DNA of 64,000 nt from Scalesia atractyloides (GCA_947069175.1 CAMTDV010000007.1:51293681-51357680), one strand, 5' to 3'. Counted from the first letter of the stretch, positions 1 to 12,356 are shown. Notes: generated by a model not told the origin, from the sequence alone. Program-made: numbers and translations.

Positions 1-1114
1 GAAAGACTAATGAAACATAACAAAAATAGTTTTAATAAAGGAAACTACATAATTGTTGCATATAATTATTATGGCTTAGCAACATTTGTTTCAGAGTTCC
101 ATCTCATTGGTATAGTCGACAGCATTTAGCTAGACGTTGATATCATTAAAATTATCCACATGGTTCGCCTCCTTTTCTTTTCTTTTCTTTTGAGAGAGAC
201 TTGGTAAAGTTCACATAAATATGAAGGTGTACGACAAGCCTTTGACCAATGGTTTGTATTCCACATTTGAAACAAGAAGTGCCATTGTTTTCAGGCTTAC
301 CAGCTTCATTCCTTTTGTTATACTAGTTGGAATTGGTATTTTGTGGAGTGTGGTAATTGGTGGTTCTTTGATTTCGACCACGACCGCGACCACGACCACG
401 TCCACGACCATGGGAATTACCTTGGAAATTATTATTTCCTTTGAAGGAATGGTTGCAACCATTGCCTTTACCAAAATGGTCACGGTCACGGCCTCGTCTG
501 CATTTTCTTCCAGTCTTTAGTATCATCATTAATAACAACAGTTGCTTCTAGAATAGCTAATGATCTAGTGGGACGAGCTTGATGATTTTTCATTAGTAGC
601 TCATTATTTTTCTCTGATTAGAATATCTTTGAAACCTTTGCAACTGATATTGTTGTTGCAAGTTTATATTTGATGCATGAAATGTGGAGAAAGTTTTCTC
701 CAACATATCTTCCTCCGTAACAGTTTGCCCACATAATCGGCGTTAAGCATATTCTGAACAAAGCAGAGATGTACTCATTCACATTTTTGAAATCTTGGAA
801 CCTGAGATTGTTTCGTTCATCTCTAGCAGTGGGAAGTAAAACTTCCCTTTGATGATCAAATCTGCTTCTTAAATCTCTCACAAAACGTATGGATCCTCAC
901 AATTTGAATATTCAACTTACAACATCTCATTAATGTGTTTATGGAGGAAGACATCGACTTTTGGCTTGTCTTGATCGGTACAATTATTCCACTCCGTTAT
1001 CGTTTCCAAAACACCCATTGATTTGAGATGTCGCTTAATATGTGCCGTCCACGGCAAATAATTTTCTGAGGTGATATTAAGAGCCGGGAATTCGATTTTT
1101 GCGATGTGTGCCAT
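1..1114 (-). pseudogene. Ty1/copia gag remnant (5' part of a decayed element)
   Basis: The minus strand opens with an ATG at 1114 and reads MAHIAKIEF..ENYLPWTAHIKRHL, the N-terminal part of a copia-type Gag (UBN2/retrotransposon-gag family), up to a stop at 917. The family's next segment (RFQDFKNVNEYISALFRIC) appears in another frame at 881-618. A Gly/Arg-rich stretch (GRGRGRGRGR, about 360-420) follows, then a decayed zinc knuckle (CFKCG, near 270) whose later ligands are gone. Gag would have formed the particle and bound genomic RNA. At least three frame changes make it non-functional. The element runs off the left edge, so protease and polymerase cannot be judged. Its LTR lies to the right at 1851-2151. 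That it is copia gag is well supported; the exact lineage is not. Confidence 0.8.
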
Positions 1115-1836
1115 TTTGTTGCTAAACATAAAAGAGATAAATATTAAAATCCAAATACTCATTAAAAATGAGATAACATACATAGGTAAAGCTACAAACA
1201 AATAAATGAATACATAAGTACCAAAAAGATGAGGTGGAAGCGCATACATTAAGGTCGACAATAATATTAATATTATGCCGGCCAATATTAAAATCGGGTG
1301 AATCATCTTCGAAATTTTCTTGAAAACCTTGAGAAGAAGAGTGTTTGTTGTGGAAAAAATGAGATTGATAATTGGTAATTTATAGTGGTAAATTATAACC
1401 GTTTTGTAACGTTATATTACCATTTGATATCCGTTATACAACGTTTATATATATATATATTATATATATTATATATATAATATATATATATATATATGTA
1501 TTTATAATAAATGATGTATTAAAGAAATGTTATTTTATAAGGTATAAAATTAGGATGCATAACAATAAGAATAAGAAGGTTAGTATACATATATAAACGT
1601 AAACTCTAAATGAAATGTGAGCGTGTATGTATAAATAAAAGCTAGATGCGATAAAAGTAAAAGTTAGAGGCATAATTAGATTGTTAGTAGTCCCGTAGTT
1701 ATGAAATATGTATAGTAAAATGTTCTTTTGTGCTTATATATTTTTCAAAGTAAATTATAGAGTTAATGAAGTGCTTACAATGCTTATGATGGATATCTTT
1801 GTGCTTAAAGCCTTTCTTGATTAGTATATAAGCGAC
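1115..1836 (-). other. copia 5' untranslated leader
   Basis: About 720 bases between the LTR-side primer motif and the gag ATG. No ORF is supported. It includes an AT microsatellite at 1448-1497. I see no other structure. Confidence 0.5.
1448..1497. repeat. AT microsatellite
   Basis: A run of TA/AT dinucleotides with a few interruptions, inside the copia leader. Confidence 0.85.
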
Positions 1837-1850
1837 CCGTGCTGATAACG
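1837..1850 (-). promoter_or_regulatory. Primer-binding-type motif of the copia element
   Basis: On the minus strand CGTTATCAGCACGG directly follows the LTR end ..TATAACA. From memory, this ACGTTATCAGCACG junction is common in plant copia elements and marks where minus-strand DNA synthesis is primed. I did not assign the tRNA. Confidence 0.55.
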
Positions 1851-2151
1851 TGTTATAATATAACAAGAATTAACACAAGATTAGTGCTAAAACTTTAAGA
1901 ACTTTAGAAATATTATAAGAGCAAGAAGTAGAGAATTGTATAACTTATGAAAGTGTATACATGAGGTGCATTTTCTCTTCTACCTTTAGCTAGTATTTAT
2001 ACTACAAAAAGATTAACTATTTGGTAGATAAGGCTAACTATTTGATGGACAAGTAGTATGGTACATTACCCATAAGTTTGACAAACAGTTTATCCACTTG
2101 CTTAATAGATCTAGAGGTAAATATTGATCTACAAGGTAAATATTCATAACA
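1851..2151 (-). repeat. copia 5' LTR (301 bp)
   Basis: The segment starts TGTTATAATA and ends ATTCATAACA on the + strand. Read on the minus strand it runs from TGTTATGAAT to TATAACA, with 6-bp TGTTAT/ATAACA ends. A TATA box (TATAAATA, minus strand) is at 2001-1994, about 150 bases from the LTR 5' end, which suits a promoter. The second LTR is outside the window, so no target duplication can be checked. Confidence 0.72.
1994..2001 (-). promoter_or_regulatory. TATA box of the copia LTR
   Basis: TATAAATA on the minus strand, inside the 301-bp LTR and upstream of gag in the right orientation. Confidence 0.5.
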
Positions 2152-2252
2152 GAAATATGAAACTATATATTATTTTATAAAGAAAACTACTATTCATATA
2201 AAATTTGTATTTATATATATAAAATATTAATAATCTATTATAATTATAATAT

Positions 2253-2283
<31 letters not shown>

Positions 2284-4485
2284 TATTCTAAAGTTTCCAT
2301 GAATAGTAACTTAATATTTTGAGTATTTGTTTTAATATTTATAATAATATATTATTTATCATATATAACTATATTATTTATCATATATAACTTGATTATT
2401 ATATATTATTTGAAACTAAAATAGTTTTAAGTAGATGTTTGATTTCCATAATAATATTTATTTTTTTGATAATTTGCATATATTAACTATTAACTATTAA
2501 CTATTATTTTATAAAGAAAACTACTATTCTATAAAATTTGTATTTATATATATAATCATATTTATATATATAAGATATTAATAATTTACTATAATTATAA
2601 TATTATGTATATATTATTCTAAAGTTTTCATGAATAGTAACTTAATATTTTGAGTATTTGTTTTAATATTTATAATAATTATTATTTATCTAACTTGATT
2701 ATTATATATTATTTGAAATTAAAATATTTTTGAGTAGTTGTTTTGATTTCCATAATAATATTTATTTTTCTAATAACTTGCATATATTAACTTTTTTAAC
2801 ATTTATCTTCGTAATTATGTTTATTTTTTAACATTTCTATATAAATTTTATTAGAATAGATATTATACCACTATCATACGAAACTGAACCAAGACCGACC
2901 AAACAACATTGGTAACGTACTTGTAATCATTTTATGGTTTCTGGTTAAGAAGTACATATTATTTTTAGAAAGAAAACTACTATTCATACTCACTTTTATT
3001 TTATATATAGAAATTTTATTAGAATGATATTATACCACTATCATACGAATGAACAGACGACCAAACAACATTGGTAACGATACTTGTAATCATTTTTATG
3101 GTTTCCGGTTAGAAGTACATATTATTTTTAAAGAAACTACTATCATATCACTTTGTATTTATAGTAACTTAATTATTATAGTTGAGTATTTGTTTTAATT
3201 TTTAATAATAATTTTTATCATTATAACTTGAAAATTTGGTAACATATTTAATATTTTATGTTTCTGGTTAAGAGTAATTTATTTTCATAAAATATTACTA
3301 TTCATATAATTTGTATTTTTATATAATGCATTATATTAATTTTTTTTTACATTTACATCGCAGTCAATATGTATTTATCATTTTGTTTCAACTTAGAATA
3401 TAAATTATTTTAAAAGTAGATATTATTCTCCATTATTACCATATAATAACTATTATATCCGATAAATAATTTGATAAGTACTTTAATCATATATTAATGT
3501 TTTAATCCATTATTAAATATATTTTTAGTAGTTATTTTGATTTCCAAATGATATTCATACTCACATATATTGTATTTCTATTAATCATACTTTTTACATT
3601 TATGTCTATTTTATTTTAAATGCATATAATTTTATTAAATATATTATATATATAAAACTAGTGATTTTTTCTCTGCCTTTGCGGCGGGAATTTGGTTGAT
3701 ATTTTGTTTAGTTTGTTATAGTACCGACCCTTGCTATGTAAACGAAAGAGAAAACCTTACATCGATCGAAAACAATTATCAATACCCGCACCGATGTTGT
3801 TTAGTTAATATCGGTTCGGTTGTTTGCGTTCTATGTTTTTTATTTCAAAATTACCATATAAACTTTATTGAAAACGACTATTGTGTTGCTATTGTACAAA
3901 TCCGAACCGAAACCAACTGAACAACATTTGTATCAGTACCGGTATTTACTTTTATTATTTTAGCTTTTGATAAACTACTATTGTATCGCTACCATAGCTT
4001 ATAGGACTCAACAACATTGATACCGCTATGTATTAATTTTTATGGTTTCTTGTTTGGTAACAGATATCATGTCGTTACGTAGTGAACCGAACGAACAACG
4101 TAAATTCGATATTGATCTTTATTTTTATTGTTTTTTCTTTTGATAAACTAATATCGAATCGCTAGCATATCGTACCAAACAACATCGGTACCGTTCATGT
4201 TATCTGTATTCATATTTATGGTTTCCAATTTAAAAAAAATATTATAAAACTTTGTCTATGATGATAATTGAATATCAGTGCCAGTATCGTCATAATTTGA
4301 ATCAACCGATACCATTCGAACAACATCGGTGTCGGTACCGACTTCCGTTTTTATCGTTCCGGTCGTAAAACACGTGTTGATTTCTATAGCAAGTGCATGA
4401 ACATAACAGTATTGTAACGAACCGAATCGATACACATCCAATGCCCGTGCTAATGTACCATCACAATGCGCAGGCAAATAACTTG
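2152..4485 (+). mobile_element. Helitron-like remnant H1 with internal tandem repeats
   Basis: The left part (2160-3660) is several decayed copies of an AT-rich unit containing ATGAATAGTAACTTAATATT or close variants. The right part (3690-4485) has diverged units with accGAACAACATcGGTACCG-like cores. It ends GCGCAGGCAAATAACTTGG, a decayed version of the end at 57103 (..CAAATAACCTAA then T). Both ends share the upstream motif ACACGTGTTGATTTCTA, about 110 bases before the terminus, and AATGTACCA. Helitrons end in CTRR after a GC-rich hairpin and insert before T; here the hairpin is eroded and the CTRR is mutated. No replicase or helicase ORF is seen. The left boundary is a guess. It could instead be another repeat class with tandem cores. 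Confidence 0.4.
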
Positions 4486-4489
4486 GAAT

Positions 4490-5400
4490 GTTAAAAAATA
4501 AATAAACATAAATAAAAATTTGAATTTTTTTAAGTTAACGTAAGTTATAATAAAAAAACAAATTAAATGTTAAATATAATACTACTAATGAAAAATAATA
4601 AAACAGATACCTAAGAATTGTTAATTAGTATTTATTACAGGAAAAATCAAATAAAATACTTTTAAAAATAAAAAAATATATAAAAACAAATTCAGTGCCA
4701 AATATAATACTACTAATAAAAAATAAAGAAACGAATAGCTAAGAAATTTCAATTACTATCATTACTAAATAATAAAACAAAACAATAAATATAATAAAAA
4801 TAATGAAACATATACTTAAGAATATTAATTAATTACTGTTTGTTAAAAAATCAAATAAATAATAGATAAAATAATATTAAAAATAAAAACAAATGTATAA
4901 AAACAAATTAAATACCAAATATAAAACTCCTAATAGAAAATGAAAAAAAACAAATAACTAAGAAATTGCAACCACTATTATTACTAAAAAATAAAAAAAC
5001 ATTAAATTAAAATATTACTAAAATAAAAACATATACTTAAAAATTTTCAATTATTATTAATCACAACTTTAAAATAGATAAAATAGATAAAATATTATTA
5101 CAAAAAAATCAAATGAATAATAAATCAAATACTATAAAAACAAAAACAAATGTATAAAAACAAGTTAAATGCCAACTATAATGCTACTAATAAAAAATAA
5201 AGAAATAAATAGCTAAGAAATTTCAATTACTATTATTACTAAATAATAAAATAAACATTAAATCAAGTTATTACGAAAATAAAAACATAAACTTAAAAAT
5301 TTCAATTACTATTAATCATAACTTTCTATTAATATATAAAATAAAATATATATAAGTATAATAATATTAGATAATAATTTGTATTGTTTTAATATAAAGA
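4490..5400. repeat. A-rich decayed tandem repeat
   Basis: Several copies of a unit containing ccaAATATAATACTACTAATA and CTAAGAAATTtCAATTACTAT appear near 4560, 4690, 4910 and 5165, with uneven spacing. There is no ORF. It is very A-rich on this strand. Confidence 0.6.
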
Positions 5401-5732
5401 ATATGTAATATTAGTATACCCAGTGTGGTGGTATGGAAAGGGGTGTGGGGGATGATTTTAGGCATTGCCTTTAAGGGGGCTTGGAGTTTCTTACGGACGT
5501 GGGGCCTCTTTGATTGTGTGTTGACTGAGTAGTGTGTAGTGTGTTTTTAAAAAGTAGCAAATGAAAAAAGTTTTTAAAAAATATAAAAACGTCCCTTGCA
5601 TTTGCCGACCATCCTATGGTTTTATGGTTTTAGAGGACAAAGCCTCTTCGTCTAAGTGACAAAAAACACCCACTTGCCTCTGCCCATTACACCGAAAATA
5701 CCTTAGACTTTGCAATAAAGCTAATTTTGTGA
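5401..5732. other. Unclassified spacer left of the retrotransposon nest
   Basis: A G-rich stretch (ggtggtatggaaagggg, 5426 onward) sits next to the A-rich repeat and may be the end of another small element. No coding or clear inverted ends are seen. Confidence 0.35.
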
Positions 5733-5737
5733 ACAAC
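5733..5737. repeat. Target site duplication of solo LTR A (left)
   Basis: ACAAC directly before the LTR start TATAACACC. The same ACAAC follows the LTR end at 41422-41426, 35.7 kb away. Confidence 0.8.
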
Positions 5738-5974
5738 TATAACACCTTGTAAATTTGTGTCCAGTAATCTACTGACACGTGTCCATACTCTCAATTGTGC
5801 CTAATAATGGTTGAGAGGGACTATTTTTGTCAATAAATGAAAATATGAATGTGGAGGGACTAAAGGTGTCAACATGCTGAAACTATGCCTCTGAGTGACC
5901 CTTTATGGTGTCCATACTCTCAGATGAGCCACTTGTTGGACGAGAGGGACCATTTGTGAATTTATATAAAGGTT

Positions 5975-6530
5975 AAGCATTACAAGGTCTGATGATACAT
6001 CCTCTGTTGATCTTCAGCAGAGCTTAGGCTTTAGCAGAGCTTTGTCTTCAACAGAGCTTAGCTATATCAGACCTTGGACATTTAGACTCTGCTGAAACAC
6101 TGATGATAACCACTGACCTAACCACTGCTATACGCTAAACATTACAAGGTCTGATGATACATCCTCTGTTGATCTTCAGTAGAGCTTAGACTTCAGCAGA
6201 GCTTGGTTATATCAGACCTTGGACATTTAGACTCTGTTGAAACACTAATGATAACCATTGCTAAGCTAACCATTGTTGATAGAAAACAGTAATGATAACC
6301 ACTCTGTTGAACTTCAGCAGAGCTTAGACTACAACAGGGCTTTGTTTTCAATAGAGCTTAGACTTCAACAGAGCTTTGTCTTCAACAGAGCTTGCTATAG
6401 CAGAGCTTATACTTCAGGAGAGCTTTTTATTCAACAGAGCTTGCTATAGCAGAGCTTAGACTTCAGCAAAGGTCTTCAACAGAGCTTTGTCTTCAACAGA
6501 ACTTAGCTATAGCAGACCTTGACATTAGAC
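5975..6530 (+). repeat. Tandem repeat block in LTR A (U3)
   Basis: Many variants of a short unit with CTTCAACAGAGCTTaGaC and TATAGCAGAGC. A larger repeat is laid over it: ACAAGGTCTGATGATACATC occurs near 5979 and again near 6145. It sits upstream of the LTR TATA box. Confidence 0.8.
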
Positions 6531-6686
6531 TTGGGCAAATGTTATAGTATATTTTGGCTTGTTTCCCACATAAAGCTGCTAAAAACCATTAGGGGCTTCA
6601 AGACTGCTATGCCACGTTCTAGGACACTTGTCCTCACTCTCTAACTTCTGCTAACACCTGGAACCACCTCCTTCAAGCTCCTACAC

Positions 6687-6694
6687 TATAAATA
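6687..6694 (+). promoter_or_regulatory. TATA box of LTR A
   Basis: CTATAAATAGAAG at 6686-6698, inside the LTR and downstream of the tandem repeats. The LTR promoter would read rightward. Confidence 0.55.
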
Positions 6695-7767
6695 GAAGTG
6701 TTTGCAACACTTTAAACTTGCACCTTATACTTCTCTCATCACTTTTGGAGGTTCCTGGTCTTTAGAGAGTTTCCATTCAAGTTTATTTTCATCTGAGGAT
6801 CACTTGTAAGTACTCCTTTCAGCTACGTTTCGTTTATTAGGCTTTTAAAGCCAAAAGTCAAACAATTTCGATAATTGCTTTGACTTTTGGTTTAAACCCG
6901 ATTTAGATTAGTTTGCTACTGATTTAAGGTTGCACTAAGAGCGTGATTTAATGTTTCATAACCCTCTGAGGTTATAATACGTGATCATAATCGAATTCTG
7001 AGTTTTGTCAAGTTTCAATATTATGCCATACTTTAACCAAAATGCCCTTTTTGCATGAAAAAAGGTTTTAATCAATAACGAACTTGCAAATGACTTATGT
7101 ACTGATATGTTAATGTAATTAACAGATTTTTATGTTATTAAATTGATCATAAACTGAGTTTTCAAATAAGATTATAAATTGTGTAATTTAATGACCAAAA
7201 TGCTCTTTTGGCGCATATTTTGATTTTAAAACCTTAATGGTCATATAAGTTAATAACCTACTAATGTTACAACTTATATGAAGTATATTGGCATATAGAA
7301 TTTGTTTATAACTCATCCGACTACCCGGTATCGCTTATATGCGAACGGTTAAGCTTATGTAACTAATTTACGTAAGTTTACCGAAACGAGTCAAATCTTA
7401 TCATTTTTACTTCAAATTCCAGAATGTATATTGCTTACCCATATTATACAAGTCTTAATACTTGTTTGGTTTAAACCACATTCTATCCGGTCACAGCTTA
7501 ATCTAGGGTACCGTACCGTTTCTTTATATTATAGTTAACCGGTCCAAGTAATATGATTTAAATAAAACCCGTTAACATTCTAATTGGTTATTTAAACCAT
7601 TCATTCTACACTAGGGCCTTCCAGTAAATTGCAACCTTGTTAGTTGTTTTGTTTGAACTGTTGTGCTTATATTATCTTTGGATTTTAAAGATTTAAGCCA
7701 GGTAAACACTCTTAACCTATTTTCCCTATACGGGCTTGGGATACGGTATATTATTACCGCATGGTCG

Positions 7768-7866
7768 GATATGGGATCAATGACCTATGTGTCGGGAATT
7801 CAAATAATCCGTTTAATTCGTATTGCTTGATAACTTAAACATTGGGGGTTAACACGACCGTGTCCT
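7768..7866 (+). repeat. Long flanking duplication beside element B, left copy
   Basis: GATATGGGATCAATGACCTA.. through ..GTGTCCT. The same LTR-A sequence occurs at 40686-40775 on the other side of element B (99 against 90 bp, with a small deletion and substitutions in the right copy). It is far longer than the 5 bp that a Ty3-type integrase makes. Confidence 0.85.
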
Positions 7867-8528
7867 CGAACACCCTTTTTACGCTTTACACCTTTGGGTG
7901 CAACATGTTAGTCTATCAAAATACACGCAATCACACTTATACTTTTATGCAATCACACAAACAATCCATCATACATGCTATAGTTACGTGATACAGATTT
8001 GTATACTTGGAACATTCTTATGTGATGTTATCTATCATTAACTACGTACGAGCCTCTCACTTAATATGTGTAGCGCTATAGGAGTAACGCACCGCCCGTA
8101 TTCTTGAGGTCATGTTAAGTTTATTCTATTTTGCGGTGACATGCGAGGGTTGACTTATAGATCGCATGCCATGTTTACATTAATCTAGTATGCTAACTTA
8201 ACATGTGGATTCATTTAAATCTTTTGCTACTTATGCTATATCAAACTTGTGTACTCGCCAATACTTTGTGTTGAACTATACTTTTAACATGTTGCAGGTT
8301 AAGGATGTTGATCATGACGAAACTTAGTAGGGAAGGCATAGAAACACATCTAGAATGCTAAGATTTATGTTGTTGAACTTATTTTATTTAACTTTCGTGT
8401 TGTAATTGACAATTTTGTTATGAAATGAAATGGGTTTTATTTAAATATTGTCGCAAATAGTGTTATGAAGCCTTGAGAAATCTATTTCTTCTCTCTCCGA
8501 TGTTTCCGCCATCTGTTGGGGTGTGACA
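7867..8528 (+). repeat. Element B 5' LTR, truncated
   Basis: 662 bp from CGAACACCC to GGGTGTGACA. It matches the last 663 bp of the 3' LTR (40023-40685), with scattered substitutions. The first ~1.45 kb of the LTR is missing, and the copy joins LTR-A sequence at a junction sharing only CT. Confidence 0.85.
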
Positions 8529-8530
8529 GA

Positions 8531-8544
8531 TTAGTATCAGAGCC
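8531..8544 (+). promoter_or_regulatory. Primer-binding site of element B (tRNA-iMet type)
   Basis: TTAGTATCAGAGCC two bases after the LTR end. It differs by one base from the TTGGTATCAGAGCC of element C, which is complementary to the 3' end of initiator tRNA-Met. Confidence 0.85.
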
Positions 8545-8765
8545 ATAACTGTAGGGAATTAGGTAGAATTGCCATGTTCAACCTAGTCTATAGTTTAAGT
8601 GTCCAACTTGACCCTTCTTGACTCATGCTTAAAAATGTTAATTCTTCCAATTTGCTTCTTCCTATTTCTTTTAATCTTAATATATACAATATGTCTTTCC
8701 TAAGACTTCTACACAATATACACACTTGAAGACTTGAATACACTCATACTAACGAGACGATCTCA

Positions 8766-8996
8766 CCAAAATAGGGGTGAAACCCCCACTTTGGTGTACG
8801 ACTCTCTATCCGCGTATTCAATTTTTCACGAAATTACACCATCAAGTTAGAGTGATATCCATACCTTGATGGAAAATTTTCCATTTCATCCTCTAGTGGA
8901 CCCTTACCAACGAGTCCGAATTCGCTCCTCGTTTGGTAAGTACCAACCACATATAGGGTATATTGTTGTCAAGTTAGGGGTGAAACCCGCACCTTG
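8766..8996 (+). other. Three stem-loops in the element B leader
   Basis: Hairpin 1 is at 8766-8798 (CACCAAA..GGGGTGAAACCCCC..TTTGGTG). Hairpin 2 is at about 8841-8872 (CATCAAG..CTTGATG). Hairpin 3 is at about 8968-8996 (CAAG..GGGGTGAAACCC..CTTG). Two share the core GGGGTGAAACCC. Their position just after the PBS is where retroelement RNAs hold dimerisation and packaging signals; that role is inference. Confidence 0.55.
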
Positions 8997-11783
8997 TCAA
9001 CTAGTCCCACTCTTCGATTTTCGATCTCACCAAAGTTTTGATTTTTTGATCACTTAGAGACGTGTAGTAATTGGAAGGGTAAAATGCCGTTAATCGCTTC
9101 TCGACGAGAGCATTTTACCTATATGCCAAAGCACGTTCCTCTAATTTGAAAGGATCTTCGGTTCACTTTGGAATAGTCGACGTTTCTCAATCGGAAACAC
9201 TCAATTGTTTTACTAAGCCTATCTTTTATGTTATCTCAATTTCTATGTGTTTTAATACTTGTTACCTCCTTCATTTCGAACCCGATGCACAATTCACACA
9301 TCTTTCGCAAGCAAAAACAATAGTAATTCTCGCAAACCAACTAAATTTATACTCACGCAATCATACGTGTTTATACTATGGAATACTTGTTATGCTTATA
9401 TCACCTATGTGAACTTATACGTGTTATGCAATACTTACATGCTCAAATATGACTTTCGTAATCACGTTACGGTCAAGCCTCACCCTTTCCCCCATTGTCG
9501 ACCACTTTCATGACAACTAATCGATTTAGATTTATACCTAAACCTTTTTTACCATTAAGTGAATTTCCTCACTTATGCATGAACTTCGAACCTTACTATT
9601 TTATCCAAACGATTTTTCACCCTACAACTTATTTACGTAAATCACATACACAAAACTCCTAATGATACTTTAAATGTTTCTTTTCCAAATTTTCAAAATC
9701 TTATGAAAAGCTATCTTTCGAACTTAGTCGGTCTAATGAACCTCTTGCCCACGATTTTCATAATTCGTCCAATCACTAGAACACACTCACTTTATACTAT
9801 CATTTAAAGACATTTGTTCCCAACGAAGAACCAACAGAAACTTTCTCTCACATACATACAAGTACGTTTTGCAAAAAACAAAATTCATTTCAAAAATCAA
9901 AGTTTATCCACGGAATTTTCAAACACAACTTTCCTTATTTCGATATAAAACACTTTCAATGAAGTTCACTGTTTTAAAATCTTTTCAAAAATCGCTAATA
10001 TGCAAATCTAAATCTGAACACATGGGCAAGAAAATTTCATCGGATAACCTACAATGTACGCGAATACAAATTTTTAAAACAAAAGTAGCATTTCTTTTTA
10101 CAAACCACATCCTACATAAAAAAAAAAAATCAATACTTTTCTCAATATTCACCCGACATTCACAATTTTGGTCTTTCATTCCCGACAAACTCGACTTATT
10201 TTATTTCAACCAACTCAATGTTTTGACTCAAGCAACCACACACATGCATATCGCCTTACACGTTTCTATTTATACAGTTAATATTACATGACTAATATTA
10301 CACATATCACCATTGCACTTCGTATTTGTACACACTCGCAACTTCATGGTAACTTATATATGATAAATCCCATTTTATTCCACCTATACGCTCGACACTA
10401 CATGCTAATGTTATACGTATTTGTCTTTAATCTGCTCAACATTTATACATTCGCACTACTTGGTAGTCATACTTGAAATCTATAAGTAGGCATAACCCGA
10501 GTGGTTTCGCCTATGTTCGACACACTCGTGCATACATACAATCATGCTTACATACAATCATGCTTACATACTTAATTTTTATACGCTATCTTACACACTT
10601 TTGCTTGTTATACTAGATGTAACCTGACCCGTACACTACTAATACAAACTATGTGGATCATGCACAAACCAAAATAATCGGAGGTGCACACGGGATTATA
10701 TTGGTAGGCACATGAAAACCATAGTGGGTTCTACTGTGTATCGCAACACGGAACGTAATATGACACTGAATAGCGAAACGGTCGTAACATGGTGTGAACA
10801 TGGTGGATACGCCGCTGGTACTTCCTATATATAAGTGTCCCTACCATGTTACCAAACTTTCGTAAAACGTGCCATGAGAAATTCGGTGATTTCCTGGACC
10901 TTGATATATACATTTAATTCATAACAAACTTTGGTGACCCCACTTCGAAATGATTAGTGCTCGATTATCCAGGACAAAACTTCATTCTCAAAATCGTTAG
11001 CTTTAACCTCTACAACAATTACTAGCATTTCTCAATGTTCCATGTTCGCATTTTATCTGATATTCATACCATTTTTACCCCTCGCATACACCTACCGGAT
11101 CGTTCACCACCATACCACGATATTCCCAATTCTTCTCTTAACCCTTCATTCAAACTTTATTTACAACAAATAAGCCTAAAACGTTCAATCCATTTTATAA
11201 ACGTCCCCACCGGCTCAATCTTGTCAAATGTTCCTTTTCTTTTAAAACTATCTACGCGCAAACTTCAACTAGTCAGTCTATTACGGCCAAAACCTTTTAG
11301 AAACCGTAAATATTTACCAACCTAGCTCTCTCCAATAAACATTTTTCTACAATAAGTGATTTTACTAATACGCCTTAGAACTGACAAAAATGTTCTTACA
11401 ACTTACGGTGCGGGACAGACACTTTAATCAAAATACATCCGTACTCATACTAAAACCTTCCTCTTAGGCGCACTCTTTTAAAATATTCCTTCCAATGAGT
11501 TTTCTAGACTCAGTCAAGCTCACTGGCTTAAACACACACACACATTTTTACTTATCCTTATACACATTTATGATTAGTGTCTCAAAAACACCTTATTCAA
11601 ACAAATTACTTTCACGAAGCTACCATTTCTATCCTTCAAAATTTTGGTACATATTTACACACTTACACATGAACTCCGCAAAAACTTTGAACTTCAAAAT
11701 CTTGATTTTGGCCAAACGTTTTCACCAAAATGACATCTTTTCCAAAGTCTTCCTCTTGAATAAATCTCGGGACGAAATTTCCT

Positions 11784-11796
11784 AAAGGAGGGGAGA
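11784..11796 (+). promoter_or_regulatory. Polypurine tract of element B
   Basis: AAAGGAGGGGAGA directly before the 3' LTR start (C)TGTAACGCC. It primes plus-strand synthesis. Confidence 0.85.
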
Positions 11797-11797
11797 C

Positions 11798-12172
11798 TGT
11801 AACGCCTCGCTTTTCGTACTTTCCTTAATTAGAAAGTATAATCGTATTTCTATTTTTGGAAACTTGTATTCGTATTTCTTTTCCCAATTTTGTAATCCAA
11901 GACTTGAATCATAATAAAAATTCATACTTGTTATATATACATGTCTTACATGCATTCAATTGTTTAAACTAATATTTGTTATACGTGCAAAGACTCATAC
12001 ATTCACACTCGATACTCAAATCATACTTATATGCGTTATACACTTAAAACATGCAAAAAATGAAAGATAAAACTAAGTACAAGGACTAAAAGTGTCAAAA
12101 ACCAAAGAAGCTTCTGGAATTATGCACCTCGCGGCTCGCGACCGACCTCGTGGTAATCTCTCGTGGCTCGCC
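11798..12172 (+). repeat. Element B 3' LTR, first segment
   Basis: It starts TGTAACGCCTCGC after the polypurine tract. The end is GC-rich (CTCGCGGCTCGCGACC). It is cut at TCGCC by element C and resumes at 22944. Confidence 0.85.
12168..12172. repeat. Target site duplication of element C (left)
   Basis: TCGCC; the right copy at 22939-22943 is TCGTC, one transition away. Confidence 0.7.
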
Positions 12173-12356
12173 TGTAACATCCGTCGAAAAACGGGTTTCC
12201 AAAACCCGCTTCGTTTATTAATCGAATAGTCAGTTATAATTTTTCGTTCGGTATATAATGTCAATTTTAATTTTAATCGATACATAATTAATAAATATTT
12301 TAGAATTTAAAAATTATAATTAATAAACAATAAAAACAAGTGAAGAAAAAAATAAA

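Larger units (their letters stand above)
5738..7866 (+). repeat. Solo LTR, family A, left part
   Basis: It begins TATAACACCttgtaaatt, which matches the start of the second family-A LTR (minus strand from 33030: TGTAACACCtcgtaaaat) with TG mutated to TA. It contains a tandem-repeat block, a TATA box and the stretch around 7720-7866 that is readable in the second copy as well. It stops at GTGTCCT where element B begins; the LTR resumes at 40686 and ends GATGTGACA at 41421. Only one LTR copy lies between perfect ACAAC repeats, so this is a solo LTR left by LTR-LTR recombination of a Ty3/gypsy-type element. Total LTR length is about 2.8 kb once the duplicated bases are removed. Confidence 0.85.
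8529..11797 (+). other. Element B internal region, no coding content recognised
   Basis: ORFs here (for example 9869-10291) are Lys/Phe/Thr-rich low-complexity readings without any gag, protease, RT or integrase motif. The leader carries three stem-loops (8766-8996) and at 9065 the phrase GTAGTAATTGGAAGGGTA, which matches GTAGTAACTGGAAGGGTA at 15119 in the leader of C. The last bases before the PPT, CGGGACGAAATTTC, are shared with C (20281). Confidence 0.7.

Noticed and set aside
3656..3700. Helitron end on the minus strand (CACTAG before T, near GCGGCGGGAATT)
   Set aside because: The hairpin is not convincing and no matching second end was found.
9869..10291. 140-codon + strand ORF in element B
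   Set aside because: Low-complexity composition, no domain or motif, and overlapping readings on the other strand. It fits non-coding LARD sequence.
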